A DNA stretch of 64,000 nt from Bacillus haynesii (lineage in GTDB: Bacteria; Bacillota; Bacilli; Bacillales; Bacillaceae): the NCBI RefSeq assembly GCF_001969855.1, contig NZ_MRBL01000020.1, forward strand, positions 62,001-126,000. The letters are read 5' to 3'. The translations under genes and the position numbers were made by a program. Below the pieces are notes generated by a model. It worked only from the letters and a program-made list of their open reading frames with translations. It did not search any database and was not told where the DNA came from. This document shows positions 33,457 through 42,226 of this stretch, one piece after another; positions within the stretch are counted from its first letter, which is position 1; each line of letters begins with the position of its first letter.

Positions 33457-34467
33457 ATGACTGTAACCATTAAAGACATCGCCCACGCTTCCGGAGTAAG
33501 CTATTCAACAGTCTCAAAGGCTTTAAGAAACAGCCCTCTTGTAAAACCGGATACAAAGAAAAAGGTCTTGCAAGTTGCCGAACAATTAGGGTATACTCCG
33601 AATTTTGCAGCGAGAAGCTTGGCATCTAAAAAAAGTCAAACGATCGGTCTTGTCTGGCCTACAATTGAAAGAATCGCTTTATCGGCACTTGTTACAAAAA
33701 TAAATGAAGTGGTCGAAAAGAACAGCTATTCAATGATTTTATCCGTTAACAGAGCTAAAGAGGCAGTAGAATTGTTCAAGAGCTTTCGCGTGGATGGAAT
33801 CATGATTTTTGAAGAAGGCGGCGAAACTCAGCTTAGTGATGATGCTGGATTAACGATTCCTATCTTATCTTACGGAGTGTCAGGTGAACATACACATCCT
33901 ATTATCGATGTCAATCATAAAAAAGCAATTTACAAAGCCGTTGCGTATCTGTATCAACTTGGCCACAAAAACATTAGCTACGTCGGCGACCTTTCCCCTG
34001 CCGATAAGCGTCAGATTGAAAAAAGCAAAGGGTTTGAAGAGGTTATGATGGAAGCCGGTTTAAAGTTAAGTCGAAACAGTATTTTAAATACTAATGGGTT
34101 AAGCTGGTATAACGGTTACACCGCTGCGAAAAAACTGTTACAACAAACCTCAAAACCTACAGCTATTATTAGCGGAAGCTACGATATCAGTGTAGGGATT
34201 TTACGAGCCGTAAAGGAACAACAGCTCAGCATACCAGAAGACCTATCTTTAATTTCTTATGATAATATTCCTCAAATGGCAAGCCTTGAAACCCCGCTGA
34301 CGAGCGTAGGGGTTCCAATCGATCAATTGGCTCACAAAATGGTCGATTCTCTACTGTCTCTTATTCGTGAGCCGGGCTTAATACCATTAACTCAAAAAAT
34401 GGACCCTGAATTAAACGTCAGAATGTCATGCGCTTCTCCAGCAGTTTTAGGCAAAGAAAACAAATAA
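33457..34467 (+). CDS. LacI-family transcriptional regulator of the hexuronate/TRAP operon
   Basis: The start is at 33457 (MTVTIKDIAHASGVSYSTVS), 7 nt after GGAGG; the longer upstream frame runs through the operators and is non-coding. 336 aa. HTH (5-25), hinge helix AARSLASKKSQ, then a periplasmic-binding-protein-like sensor domain (65-330) with GIMIFEEGG, GDLSPADKRQIEKSKGFEEV, and SLISYDNIPQMASLETPLTS. It is divergent from dctP with three palindromes between them. It probably represses both directions until a uronate intermediate binds. Confidence 0.92.
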   Translation: MTVTIKDIAHASGVSYSTVSKALRNSPLVKPDTKKKVLQVAEQLGYTPNFAARSLASKKSQTIGLVWPTIERIALSALVTKINEVVEKNSYSMILSVNRAKEAVELFKSFRVDGIMIFEEGGETQLSDDAGLTIPILSYGVSGEHTHPIIDVNHKKAIYKAVAYLYQLGHKNISYVGDLSPADKRQIEKSKGFEEVMMEAGLKLSRNSILNTNGLSWYNGYTAAKKLLQQTSKPTAIISGSYDISVGILRAVKEQQLSIPEDLSLISYDNIPQMASLETPLTSVGVPIDQLAHKMVDSLLSLIREPGLIPLTQKMDPELNVRMSCASPAVLGKENK

Positions 34468-34510
34468 CATTTAGTACGAGTTTTTCAGGTCATCTTTTCT
34501 TTTTAAAGTG

Positions 34511-34537
34511 AAAAATCCCCGGCTTGGGGGTTTTTTA
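34511..34537 (+). terminator. Terminator of lacI-family gene
   Basis: AATCCCC, GGCTT, GGGG followed by TTTTTT. It is 44 bp past the stop. Confidence 0.85.
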
Positions 34538-34666
34538 GTGTTCGCCGGGAATCCCTTGGTACTCATTCAGCCGCTGGCAATAGATTTTACAGAATTTCTC
34601 GGTACATTGATTTCTGAATTTTTACATGAACGGCCGCATGCCTTTTGGTACGTTCTTTCACTTTAT

Positions 34667-34710
34667 AATAAATACAAAGCTCAGGTAAATACCTGAGCTT
34701 TGTATTTATT
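34667..34710. terminator. 21-bp perfect inverted repeat, arsC terminator
   Basis: Two 21-bp perfect arms (34667-34687 and 34690-34710) with a 2-nt loop; inner sequence AAAGCTCAGGTA/TACCTGAGCTTT. It overlaps the arsC stop codon. It can act in both directions. Confidence 0.75.
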
Positions 34711-35125
34711 CGCCTGTCTCCGCAAATCGCTTAATCCGCTCTCCAATTTCATTGCGTACGCGCTGAAAGAATGCCCATTTCTCTTCTTCTGTCCCTTCTG
34801 CTTTGGCGGGATCGTCAAAACCCCAATGCTCGCGCTTGACGTGCGGCGGTGTCATCGGGCATTTATCAGCCGCGTCCCCGCACAGCGTAATGACGAGGTC
34901 TGCGTTGTGTAAGATATCGGGATCAATGATATCGGACGTCTGCTCAGAAATATCGATGCCTGCTTCTCGCATGGCTTTGACCGCGTTCGGGTTTAAACCG
35001 TGCGCTTCAATCCCTGCACTGTAGACGTTCCACTCGTCTCCGAGGTGTTTCTTCGCCCAGCCTTCAGCCATTTGGCTGCGGCAGGAGTTGCCTGTGCATA
35101 AAAAATAGATCGTCTTTTTTGACAT
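34706..35125 (-). CDS. arsC: Thioredoxin-coupled arsenate reductase
   Basis: 139 aa, low-molecular-weight phosphatase fold. P-loop [14 protein letters not shown] has Cys10 and the CX5R motif. The redox pair Cys82 and Cys89 is in [15 protein letters not shown]. The late [18 protein letters not shown] is diagnostic for the Bacillus/Staphylococcus type. It reduces arsenate to arsenite for ArsB. It follows arsB by 22 bp, RBS AGGAGA. Confidence 0.95.
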   Translation of the reverse strand: MSKKTIYFLCTGNSCRSQMAEGWAKKHLGDEWNVYSAGIEAHGLNPNAVKAMREAGIDISEQTSDIIDPDILHNADLVITLCGDAADKCPMTPPHVKREHWGFDDPAKAEGTEEEKWAFFQRVRNEIGERIKRFAETGE

Positions 35126-35147
35126 TGGTCATCGTCTCCTATCATGT

Positions 35148-36443
35148 TTAGTGGATAATCAGCAGCCACACATAAAGTCCGGCAAGCGTGATGAACAGGG
35201 TTGGAATGGTCAAAATGACACCTGTTTTAAAATAGGTTCCCCAAGAAATCTTTACGCCTTTCAGTGAAAGGACGTGAAGCCACAAAAGCGTCGCCAGGGA
35301 GCCGATCGGCGTGATTTTCGGACCGAGATCAGAGCCGATGACATTGGCGTAAATCAGCGCTTCTCTGAGAATCCCGTGTGTGTCGGTATTCTGAATCGCA
35401 AGCGCATCAATCATCACTGTCGGCATATTGTTCATCAATGAAGACAGGATGGCTGCGATAAAGCCCATTCCGATTGTTCCGGCAAACAGCCCTTGATCAC
35501 TGACGGTCTGGATGACCTGTGAGAGAACATCTGTTAAGCCGGCATTTCTTAAACCGTATACGACGACATACATCCCGATTGAGAAAAAAACGATCGCCCA
35601 AGGCGCTCCCTTCAGCACTTTCTTCGTTTGTACCGCGGGGCTGTTTTTCGCTGTAATTAAGAAAATGACGGCGATCACGCCTGCGATGATCGAGACGGGG
35701 ATCGAGAACAGTTCGCTGATAAAGTATCCGGCCAACAAAACGGCTAATATGAGCCATGACAGGCGGAATATTTTCCTGTCTTTAATCGCTTCCGCCGGCT
35801 GTTTTACATTTGTCATGTCATAATGCCGCGGAATGCTTTTTTTGAAAAACAGAAAAAGCACGATAATGCTTGCAATGAGGGAAAACAGGTTAGGAACTAT
35901 CATTCTTGTTGCATATTCGATAAATCCGATGTTGAAAAAGTCTGCTGAGACAATATTGACAAGGTTGCTGACAACAAGCGGCAGCGATGTTGTATCCGCG
36001 ATAAATCCGCTTGCGATAATAAAAGGAAAAACGAGCTTTTCTTGAAAATGTAACGCGCGTACCATGGCAAGCACAATCGGCGTCAAAATTAAAGCAGCTC
36101 CGTCATTGGCAAACAGCGCGGCTACTATGGCTCCCAGCAGGGAGACATAGACGAACATCCGAATGCCGTTTCCTTTCGCTGCCTTGGCCATGTGCAGGGC
36201 GGCCCACTCGAAAAATCCGATTTCATCAAGAATCAGGGAGATGATGATGATCGCGACAAAAGCCAAAGTCGCATTCCATACGATTCCCGTCACATCTAAT
36301 ACATCCTGAAAATTGACGACCCCGGCAATTAAAGCCAGCACCGCACCTCCGCAGGCCGACCAGCCGATGGATAGATTTTTCGGCTGCCAAATCACGAGCG
36401 TGAGGGTCAGCAGAAAAATCAAAATCGCTAAGACTGTCGTCAT
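35148..36443 (-). CDS. arsB: Arsenite efflux membrane protein ArsB
   Basis: The start at 36443 ([20 protein letters not shown]) follows AAGGAGG; the upstream extension is non-coding. 431 aa, about 12 membrane spans. LWQPK-like [58 protein letters not shown] and [23 protein letters not shown] place it in the ArsB/NhaD superfamily, not the ACR3 family found in the B. subtilis skin element. It extrudes arsenite. It has its own ArsR-type operator and is separated from arsR by a terminator. Confidence 0.93.
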   Translation of the reverse strand: MTTVLAILIFLLTLTLVIWQPKNLSIGWSACGGAVLALIAGVVNFQDVLDVTGIVWNATLAFVAIIIISLILDEIGFFEWAALHMAKAAKGNGIRMFVYVSLLGAIVAALFANDGAALILTPIVLAMVRALHFQEKLVFPFIIASGFIADTTSLPLVVSNLVNIVSADFFNIGFIEYATRMIVPNLFSLIASIIVLFLFFKKSIPRHYDMTNVKQPAEAIKDRKIFRLSWLILAVLLAGYFISELFSIPVSIIAGVIAVIFLITAKNSPAVQTKKVLKGAPWAIVFFSIGMYVVVYGLRNAGLTDVLSQVIQTVSDQGLFAGTIGMGFIAAILSSLMNNMPTVMIDALAIQNTDTHGILREALIYANVIGSDLGPKITPIGSLATLLWLHVLSLKGVKISWGTYFKTGVILTIPTLFITLAGLYVWLLIIH

Positions 36444-36499
36444 CGCGTGTACGCCTCCTTCATAGGTTTCCTCTCCGGACACATCTTATAATAAAATCA

Positions 36500-36523
36500 T
36501 TATATAAGTCAATGCTTATATAA
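36500..36523. promoter_or_regulatory. ArsR operator of arsBC
   Basis: Perfect 9-bp arms TTATATAAG and CTTATATAA, 6-bp spacer TCAATG. It shares arm sequence and spacer length with the site before arsR. Confidence 0.75.
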
Positions 36524-36534
36524 AAACTGAAATG

Positions 36535-36560
36535 AAAAAGAGGGAACCGTCCTCCCTCTG
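36535..36560 (-). terminator. Terminator between arsR and arsB
   Basis: On the minus strand AGAGGGA, 7-nt loop, TCCCTCT followed by TTTTC. Confidence 0.75.
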
Positions 36561-36565
36561 CTTTC

Positions 36566-36913
36566 TTATTGGCACGAAACGGGTCTTTCTTTTCTTTTAA
36601 CGGTTTGAAGAACCTCATCGTGTTCATCGATCTGATTGAGAATGGCAAGGACCAATTCGCGCTCCGGAAAGTCGTCATGAAGCGAATAAAAACGCCATTG
36701 CTCCCTTCTTTCTTCCTTGATCATATTTGCACTTTTCAGCTTTCGCAAATGCTGGCTGATTGCGGGCTGGCTTGTTTCAAACATATCGACAAACTGGCAG
36801 ACGCAATATGGTTTCTCCTGGAGCAGCCTCAGAATCAAGAGCCGGGTGGAATCGCTCAATATCTTCATGCAGCTCACCGTGCTTTTCGAATCAAGCTTCG
36901 TTTGTACGGTCAT
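36566..36913 (-). CDS. arsR: Arsenic-responsive repressor ArsR
   Basis: The start at 36913 (MTVQTKLDSKSTVSCMKILS) follows GGAGGG. 115 aa, winged-helix SmtB/ArsR family. The arsenite-binding motif appears as YCVCQFVDMFE (two Cys of the ELCVCDL element), and the recognition helix is TSQPAISQHLRKLK. A further Cys lies in VSCMK and one in PVSCQ at the end. Operators lie both upstream and downstream of the gene. Confidence 0.93.
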   Translation of the reverse strand: MTVQTKLDSKSTVSCMKILSDSTRLLILRLLQEKPYCVCQFVDMFETSQPAISQHLRKLKSANMIKEERREQWRFYSLHDDFPERELVLAILNQIDEHDEVLQTVKRKERPVSCQ

Positions 36914-36960
36914 GACATTCCCTCCAATCTCAGGCGCTTTGCAGCCGGTATATTGCATCC

Positions 36961-36986
36961 ATTATATAAATGTCATTTTATATAAT
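36961..36986. promoter_or_regulatory. ArsR operator of arsR
   Basis: Perfect 10-bp arms ATTATATAAA and TTTATATAAT with spacer TGTCAT. Confidence 0.75.
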
Positions 36987-37120
36987 CAAGCGGTGATCAT
37001 CAAGGCATGGATCTTTTGACATTCGAAAAATTGAGCGGCCCTTCACTAATCAATTCACCGCTCCTTCGGCCATATGGTTATGATTCGCCTCTCCCATGAA
37101 AACGGTAGTTGCGAAATAGA

Positions 37121-37714
37121 CTAGTCATTCAATCCCTTTCCATCAAGAATTTGCTTTGTATATTTTTCAATCCTCGACTCTCGGGTTTTGGATTGTTTTG
37201 GTTTAGAAAAATACAGAATATAAGCTCTTTGCCGTCCCGGCGTCAATTCTTCAAACGCCGTTTTTAAAGCTGGGATTTCAGCGAATTTTTTTTGAAGCTC
37301 TTCTGGAATTGTATATTCTGCAGTCTTTTTAAAATCCACTTGCACACCGGCTTTTTCAACTTCAATGGCCTCATTTATATAAGCTTTCAACATGGTTTCC
37401 ATTTCAGCTATTTCTTGTACGTTGGTAAATCGAATCTGCCGCGCGGCTTGTACATTCTCCGTCTGCTGGATGAGAATCCCGTTGGGGTCCTTTAACAATG
37501 CGCCTTTGTGAAACAGAAGTGCACAATATTCCTTAAATCCATGGATTAATACGATGTTTTTTTTCTCAAACGTATAACAAGGATGCTTCCACTTGAAATC
37601 TTCGTTCAGCTCACAGTCAAGAACGATTTGACGCAGCTTCTCAAACTCTTCCTTCCACTTTTCGGCTTTGTTTAAAAATTCATCAACCTTTGGATTCGTT
37701 CTGCTATTTGTCAT
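37121..37714 (-). CDS. ydeI: YdeI/OmpD-associated family protein
   Basis: ATG at 37714 (TTG one codon earlier) behind AGGAG; 197 aa, as B. subtilis YdeI. The N-terminal DUF1801 domain has DFKWKHPCYTFEKKNIVLIHGFKEYCALLFHKG; the C-terminal OmdA domain has YTIPEELQKKFAEIPALKTAFEELTPGRQRAYILYFSKPKQSKTR. The family is linked in B. subtilis to resistance phenotypes, but its biochemical function is unknown. It is monocistronic. Confidence 0.88.
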   Translation of the reverse strand: MTNSRTNPKVDEFLNKAEKWKEEFEKLRQIVLDCELNEDFKWKHPCYTFEKKNIVLIHGFKEYCALLFHKGALLKDPNGILIQQTENVQAARQIRFTNVQEIAEMETMLKAYINEAIEVEKAGVQVDFKKTAEYTIPEELQKKFAEIPALKTAFEELTPGRQRAYILYFSKPKQSKTRESRIEKYTKQILDGKGLND

Positions 37715-37831
37715 CAAGGAACACTCCTCTTTAAGTCATAATGTCATTTTAACCTAATCTTGCTCCGCCGACAGCTGAAATATTTTAATCGTTCCGGAGA
37801 TACAATATGCTTAGCTTAAAGAAGAGGCGGG

Positions 37832-38563
37832 ATGATTATGAAATTTGGCATCATGACGTTTAATATCCATCATGGAAAGGGAAGGGACCGGCGCGTTGAT
37901 TTAGAAAGAACAGCTGGTGTGATCGCTCAAAGCGGCTGCGACATCATCGGCCTTAATGAAGTGGATCAGCATTACTCCAATAGAAGCGATTACGAAGACC
38001 AAATCGGCCGGCTTGCAGAACAATTGAACATGCACTATGCGTACTGCCCCTCCCTTTCATTGAGTTCTGATGATTCTTCTGTGAAAAGGCAATACGGGAA
38101 CGCCCTATTAACGCGTTTTCCGATTGTGAAAGAACAGCATCATTCATTTAACTTTATCAAAGGGCTTGTCGAAGGAAGGTCTCTTCTTGAGGCTGATGTC
38201 CGGATCGGTGATCGGCTCTTTCGCGTCTTTGTTACGCATTTGAGTCTGAATCCGTGGCTTCACGGCAAGCAGACGGATTTTTTAATCGAGAGGGTTCAAG
38301 AGAGCGATGTGCCTGTGATCGTCATGGGAGACTTTAATATGAAACCTTATTCACGGGGGTGGAAAAAGATCGCGGAAAAACTAGCCGACCTGTGGGATGA
38401 AAGTCAATACGGACAGGGGTTCACCTACCCTTCCCACCGCCCGAGACGGCGCTTGGACTACATCTTTCTCAGTCCGTCTTTTCATGTGACAGCGGCTGAA
38501 GTTGCCGCCGTTGATCCGAGCGCTTCCGACCATCTGCCGCTTAAGGGCAGCGTGACATATTAA
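37832..38563 (+). CDS. Endonuclease/exonuclease/phosphatase family hydrolase
   Basis: 243 aa. EEP-fold motifs in order: MTFNIHHGKG (Asn), IIGLNEVDQH (metal Glu), VFVTHLS, VIVMGDFNMKPYS (Asp/Asn) and ASDHLPL (catalytic Asp-His). RRRLDYIFLS is the usual strand before the end. No signal peptide, so it acts in the cytoplasm. Substrates in the family range from DNA to sphingomyelin and phosphoinositides; the specific one is unknown. An alternative ATG is two codons downstream. Confidence 0.88.
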   Translation: MIMKFGIMTFNIHHGKGRDRRVDLERTAGVIAQSGCDIIGLNEVDQHYSNRSDYEDQIGRLAEQLNMHYAYCPSLSLSSDDSSVKRQYGNALLTRFPIVKEQHHSFNFIKGLVEGRSLLEADVRIGDRLFRVFVTHLSLNPWLHGKQTDFLIERVQESDVPVIVMGDFNMKPYSRGWKKIAEKLADLWDESQYGQGFTYPSHRPRRRLDYIFLSPSFHVTAAEVAAVDPSASDHLPLKGSVTY

Positions 38564-38587
38564 AGGACGGCTTTAGAAGCCGTCCTT
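38563..38587. terminator. Bidirectional terminator
   Basis: AAGGACGGCTT and AAGCCGTCCTT are perfect 11-bp arms with loop TAG. It ends the EEP gene (+) and glcU (-) and overlaps the glcU stop. Confidence 0.75.
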
Positions 38588-39443
38588 AAGCTTTTGCAAT
38601 GCCCAGCAAAACGCCGGCTGCGACAATCAGTATGATGCCGATGGCGATACCGATCAGCTGCCGCTTCGTTTTCTTTTCGCCGAGTAAAATAATGCCGCCG
38701 AGCGTTGAGATGACGATCCCCATCTGCGATAGCGAAAAGCTGGTCGCTACACCGACCCGCGGCTGGGAAATGAATAAAAACATGTTTCCCGCTGCCCAGA
38801 TTAAACCCGGAATGATGTTTTTGATGACGTAAAAATTAAACGGCTTATGCCTGAATGTCAAGATCAAGCCGCCGGCAACCATGCCGATAGCCTGAGGAAA
38901 AAGAGCCGCCCAGCCGCTGACATCGAAAAGCCGGACGACGACGACATACACGAGATAGCCGAATGTTGAAATCAGCAAAATCACGATCCCTTTTTTCATG
39001 TCGCCGGTTTTTTCCTCCGTTTTTTGGCTGCGGTCTTCCAGCGATGTCAGCACGATTCCCACGATGATAAAAATCAGCGCCAAAACGCCGAGAATGATCG
39101 AGATTGTCGTCGCCCACTCGTGAAAAACAAGCACGCCGAACAAAGAAGTGGATACGAGCTGAAGCCCTGTCGAGATCGGCATTGTTTTAGACACGCCGAT
39201 CAGATCGATGCTTTTCAGCTGATTGGTCTGGCCGAGCGCCCAAAATAGTCCGGAGACGACGCCGACGGCAAATATACGGGGGGATAATTCAGGCTGGACG
39301 ACGAAGTAGATTCCGATTGAGAAAATTAAAGCGCCGAATGTCGTACCGAGCACCTGGCTGTACGGTCCGCCCCCAAGTTTTACATTAAAGAGCACGATGC
39401 TTCCCCAGAAAACCGCTGGTAAAATCGCTAAGAAAATGTCCAT
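38586..39443 (-). CDS. glcU: Glucose uptake protein (GRP family)
   Basis: 285 aa, ten membrane spans. AVFWGSIVLFNVKLGGGPYSQVLGTT, FWALGQTNQLKSIDLIGVSKTMPISTGLQL and the C-terminal FISQPRVGVATSFSLSQMGI are characteristic of the GlcU/RhaT-like glucose/ribose porters. It imports glucose by proton symport. In B. subtilis it is paired with gdh; here it stands alone. RBS AAAGG. Ribose (RbsU) is an alternative substrate. Confidence 0.9.
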   Translation of the reverse strand: MDIFLAILPAVFWGSIVLFNVKLGGGPYSQVLGTTFGALIFSIGIYFVVQPELSPRIFAVGVVSGLFWALGQTNQLKSIDLIGVSKTMPISTGLQLVSTSLFGVLVFHEWATTISIILGVLALIFIIVGIVLTSLEDRSQKTEEKTGDMKKGIVILLISTFGYLVYVVVVRLFDVSGWAALFPQAIGMVAGGLILTFRHKPFNFYVIKNIIPGLIWAAGNMFLFISQPRVGVATSFSLSQMGIVISTLGGIILLGEKKTKRQLIGIAIGIILIVAAGVLLGIAKA

Positions 39444-39511
39444 TTGATTTAAACCTTTCTTTCCTTGTTTTTATCTATTAAGGTGCACGATACATGCGAT
39501 TTTTAACACAA

Positions 39512-39546
39512 AAAATCCATTTTGAACAACGTTCAAAATGGATTGG
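39512..39546 (-). terminator. Terminator of yngK-like gene
   Basis: AATCCATTTTGAAC and GTTCAAAATGGATT are perfect 14-bp arms, loop AAC; TTTTTTG follows on the minus strand. Confidence 0.85.
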
Positions 39547-39583
39547 TACTGTTACCGGCGGCCGTATCACAAAATATCAGTTT

Positions 39584-40771
39584 TCAATGTTTGCTGTTTA
39601 CGCTGTCAAGCCAAGGCATGCCGGGAATAGCTGCCGGTTTTTTGTACAGGTCCTGGATCAGCCTGTCTTTAATGCCGAGCGGGTTCCGGTTTAAATCTTT
39701 CAGGCTGAAATGGATGCTTCCCATCACATTTGAGTCGCGGTTTAAGGCGATCTGTCGCGGATATTCTTCAGGGTCTGACCAGGCGGGATCTGAGTTTTGA
39801 TTGATTTTATAGGCTGCTTGTCCGATGTATAAATGAACGGGGCGATGGCTGACTTCATTTTTCCACCAGTCCACTAAAATGTCGTAGGAAGCCGGGGCAA
39901 AGCCGATGCTCCAGTAGATTTGCGGGGCGATGTAATCGATGTATCCCTGCCTGATCCATTCTCTCGTGTCAGCGTAAAGGTCGTCATAGTTTGTCATTCC
40001 GGCGGCTGTATTCGATCCCGTCGGATCATCTGCTATATTTCGCCATACACCAAAGGGGCTGATACCAAATTTGACCGATGCCCTCTCTTTTTTAATGGCG
40101 GCGTTGATCTGTTTGACAAGCTGGTTGACGTTGTCCCTCCGCCAATCTTCAATATTTGAAAAACGGTCCTTTCCATATTGTTCATACGTGCTCAAGTCGG
40201 GAAATTCGACTCCCGCGATTTTATACGGATAAAAATAGTCATCCATATGAACGGCGTCGACTGGGAAATTCTTAACGACTTCCGCTATGCCTTGGACTAT
40301 GAATTCCTGGGCCTCAGGGATGCCGGGATTGTAATAAAGCTGTCTGCCGTAGGCAACGACCCAGTCGGGGTGCGTTCTCGCCGGGTGATCCTGTGACAGC
40401 CTGTTCAAATCCGTATGATTCATCGTGATCCGATAAGGGTTGAACCATGCATGAAATTCAAGCTTTCTCCGATGGGTTTCTTCGAGCAAAAATGACAGCG
40501 GATCGTATCCAGGGTCTTTTCCTTGAACACCTGTTAAGTATTCCGACCACGGCCCGTATGCGGAAGGATAAAACGCATCCGCCGCCGGCTTAATTTGAAC
40601 GACGACCGCGTTCATCCCCATTGTTGTCACATCATCCAAAAGCTTCACATACTCAGCTTTTTGCTCTTCGATTGTCAGCCCTTTTTTCGAAGGCCAGTCA
40701 ATGTTTGTGACGGTGGCGATCCACACTGCCCGAAATTCTTTTGTTTCACAGTTTGCGCTCTTTTCTTTCAT
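39584..40771 (-). CDS. GHL10 glycosyl hydrolase-like protein, YngK/YddW family, without signal peptide
   Basis: The start at 40771 (MKEKSANCETKEFRAVWIAT) follows AAGGGGAG. 395 aa. FRAVWIATVTNIDWPSKKGL is the family hallmark (DUF187). Further motifs: MNAVVVQIKPAADAFYPSAYGPWS, FHAWFNPYRITMNH, VDAVHMDDYFYP (acidic pair) and YIDYIAPQIYWS. B. subtilis YngK is about 510 aa and secreted; this copy lacks the signal peptide and C-terminal region, so it appears cytosolic. It may hydrolyse cell-wall-derived or other glycans. It sits upstream of nrnB in transcription order reversed relative to B. subtilis spacing. Confidence 0.82.
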   Translation of the reverse strand: MKEKSANCETKEFRAVWIATVTNIDWPSKKGLTIEEQKAEYVKLLDDVTTMGMNAVVVQIKPAADAFYPSAYGPWSEYLTGVQGKDPGYDPLSFLLEETHRRKLEFHAWFNPYRITMNHTDLNRLSQDHPARTHPDWVVAYGRQLYYNPGIPEAQEFIVQGIAEVVKNFPVDAVHMDDYFYPYKIAGVEFPDLSTYEQYGKDRFSNIEDWRRDNVNQLVKQINAAIKKERASVKFGISPFGVWRNIADDPTGSNTAAGMTNYDDLYADTREWIRQGYIDYIAPQIYWSIGFAPASYDILVDWWKNEVSHRPVHLYIGQAAYKINQNSDPAWSDPEEYPRQIALNRDSNVMGSIHFSLKDLNRNPLGIKDRLIQDLYKKPAAIPGMPWLDSVNSKH

Positions 40772-40846
40772 GAACATCTCCCCTTCTGGAAAAATCAGAA
40801 CTTTCTGTTATTATATGCCGGAAGTTCTTTTTTGTATATGAAAAAA

Positions 40847-40877
40847 CAGGCCAAGACATGTTGCTGTCTTTAGCCTG
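40847..40877 (-). terminator. Terminator of nrnB
   Basis: On the minus strand CAGGCTAAAGACA pairs with TGTCTTGGCCTG (one bulge) and runs into TTTTTT. It overlaps the nrnB stop. Confidence 0.75.
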
Positions 40878-42072
40878 TCGTCTGTATCGCCTGTTTCACC
40901 TGCTGCATCAAATATTGGACAAATGCTTCATCCCTTGCGAGCCATGCAGCGTAATTTCTTTTAATAAACCGCTCTGCCTCTTCGAATGAAGTAAATGTCT
41001 CATGCTGAGTTACGCCGTTTAATTGAATGTTCCAGCCGTGTTCGCCAGGAAAGAGAAAAAACTGGTCTTCATCCCTGTTGATATAAAGGCTGCCGTAGTC
41101 AGACTCTTTTATATTATAGACGTTTTTAAAGGCATCCGCTCTCAATGGCTCCAGCGGAAACGGTTCAGCTACATACAGCTTGAACGCTTCATCTGTCAGC
41201 GGGCACCCCGCTGCCTTGGCATGGCCGCCTCCGCCGAACGTGCCGGCGATTTCTGATACATCTGTTTCATCATGGATGGTGCGAAGGCTCACTTTTTTGC
41301 CGCCCATATTTAAGATGGCGATATAGTCAAGGTGCGGATACGTTTTCCCAAGTTCGTTCCCTACCTCGGAATGATAGGATTCCGCATGCACGATGCCGAC
41401 GCAGTGTGCATTGATGAAGGTCTGAACGATTTCCCGCCGTTTCCTGCGGATATACCGTTCAATTTTTTCTTCTTCCATATCCAAGATTTTTTCTTCGAAT
41501 TCATCAAATGAAAACGCGTCGCTTTCTTTAAGGCGCCGGACCATTTTTTCCTCAAATTCGTCGATGGATACCATAAAAAACAGGTCATTCAGGCGTTTCG
41601 CTTCGAGTGCGCCCGTCTGTTCCCATTCCCATGTATCATAAAGGCGTACGAGTTCGACGAACTGATCCATCGCTTTTGTCTCTTGGATGTGGCCGTTGTC
41701 TATTAAGTATTCATAAAAAAGAGAAGTCGCTGAAGCGAGCCTGCCGTCCTCATATTGAACTTTTACCATGCCCCAAGAGCGTTCATTCAAATGAAGCGCA
41801 GTTTTATGGTGGTCGATGAGTTTGACCTTTCCGCCCGCTTCAGCAAATTGGTCCAGCCTTTCTTCATTGTCTTGATGAACCGACAAGTCCGTGATAAACA
41901 GGCCTTCATGCTGTTTTTCCTTGCCTTTTGTCCGTTCCAAAAAACGCCCGACTTGCATATCAAGTCCGGTGACCGAATTGTAGCGGACCTCGACCCGTTC
42001 GCCAAAAGCCACCTTTGCGAGAATTCCGCAGCCGACTCCGTCCAAGTCGTTGTGAGAATACAAATGATACAT
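40870..42072 (-). CDS. nrnB: DHH-type oligoribonuclease (nanoRNase B)
   Basis: The start is at 42072 (MYHLYSHNDLDGVGCGILAK); the extension to 42180 is non-coding in appearance. 400 aa, matching B. subtilis NrnB/YngD. DHH motifs: SHNDLDGVGCG, FITDLSVH, LIDHHKTA and, in the DHHA1-like part, FGGGGHAKAAGCPL. It degrades short RNA oligonucleotides 3' to 5' using Mn2+. RBS AAGGTGG. Confidence 0.93.
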   Translation of the reverse strand: MYHLYSHNDLDGVGCGILAKVAFGERVEVRYNSVTGLDMQVGRFLERTKGKEKQHEGLFITDLSVHQDNEERLDQFAEAGGKVKLIDHHKTALHLNERSWGMVKVQYEDGRLASATSLFYEYLIDNGHIQETKAMDQFVELVRLYDTWEWEQTGALEAKRLNDLFFMVSIDEFEEKMVRRLKESDAFSFDEFEEKILDMEEEKIERYIRRKRREIVQTFINAHCVGIVHAESYHSEVGNELGKTYPHLDYIAILNMGGKKVSLRTIHDETDVSEIAGTFGGGGHAKAAGCPLTDEAFKLYVAEPFPLEPLRADAFKNVYNIKESDYGSLYINRDEDQFFLFPGEHGWNIQLNGVTQHETFTSFEEAERFIKRNYAAWLARDEAFVQYLMQQVKQAIQTTG

Positions 42073-42177
42073 GCTTCCCGCCCACCTTGCTGTTTTATTG
42101 TCGGCCTGCCGCAGCAGGCGCATCTTTCTCATCTTACTATTGTAAAAAAGCGGATTTTTTATACAGTTGTGCGAAGA

Positions 42178-42214
42178 CAAAAAGGACAGCTTCTTTCTTA
42201 GAAAAAGTCTGTCC
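42178..42214 (-). terminator. Terminator of pflBA
   Basis: GGACAG and CTGTCC with a partly paired interior CTTTTTCT/AGAAAG. On the minus strand it is followed by TTTTTG. Confidence 0.75.
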
Positions 42215-42226
42215 GGTTAAAAGCGT

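Noticed and set aside
40797-40834. Hairpin AGAACTTTC/GGAAGTTCT with T-run upstream of the yngK-like gene
   Set aside because: The T-run is on the plus strand where no gene ends, and on the minus strand it overlaps a TATAAT-like -10. It is more likely promoter sequence than a terminator.
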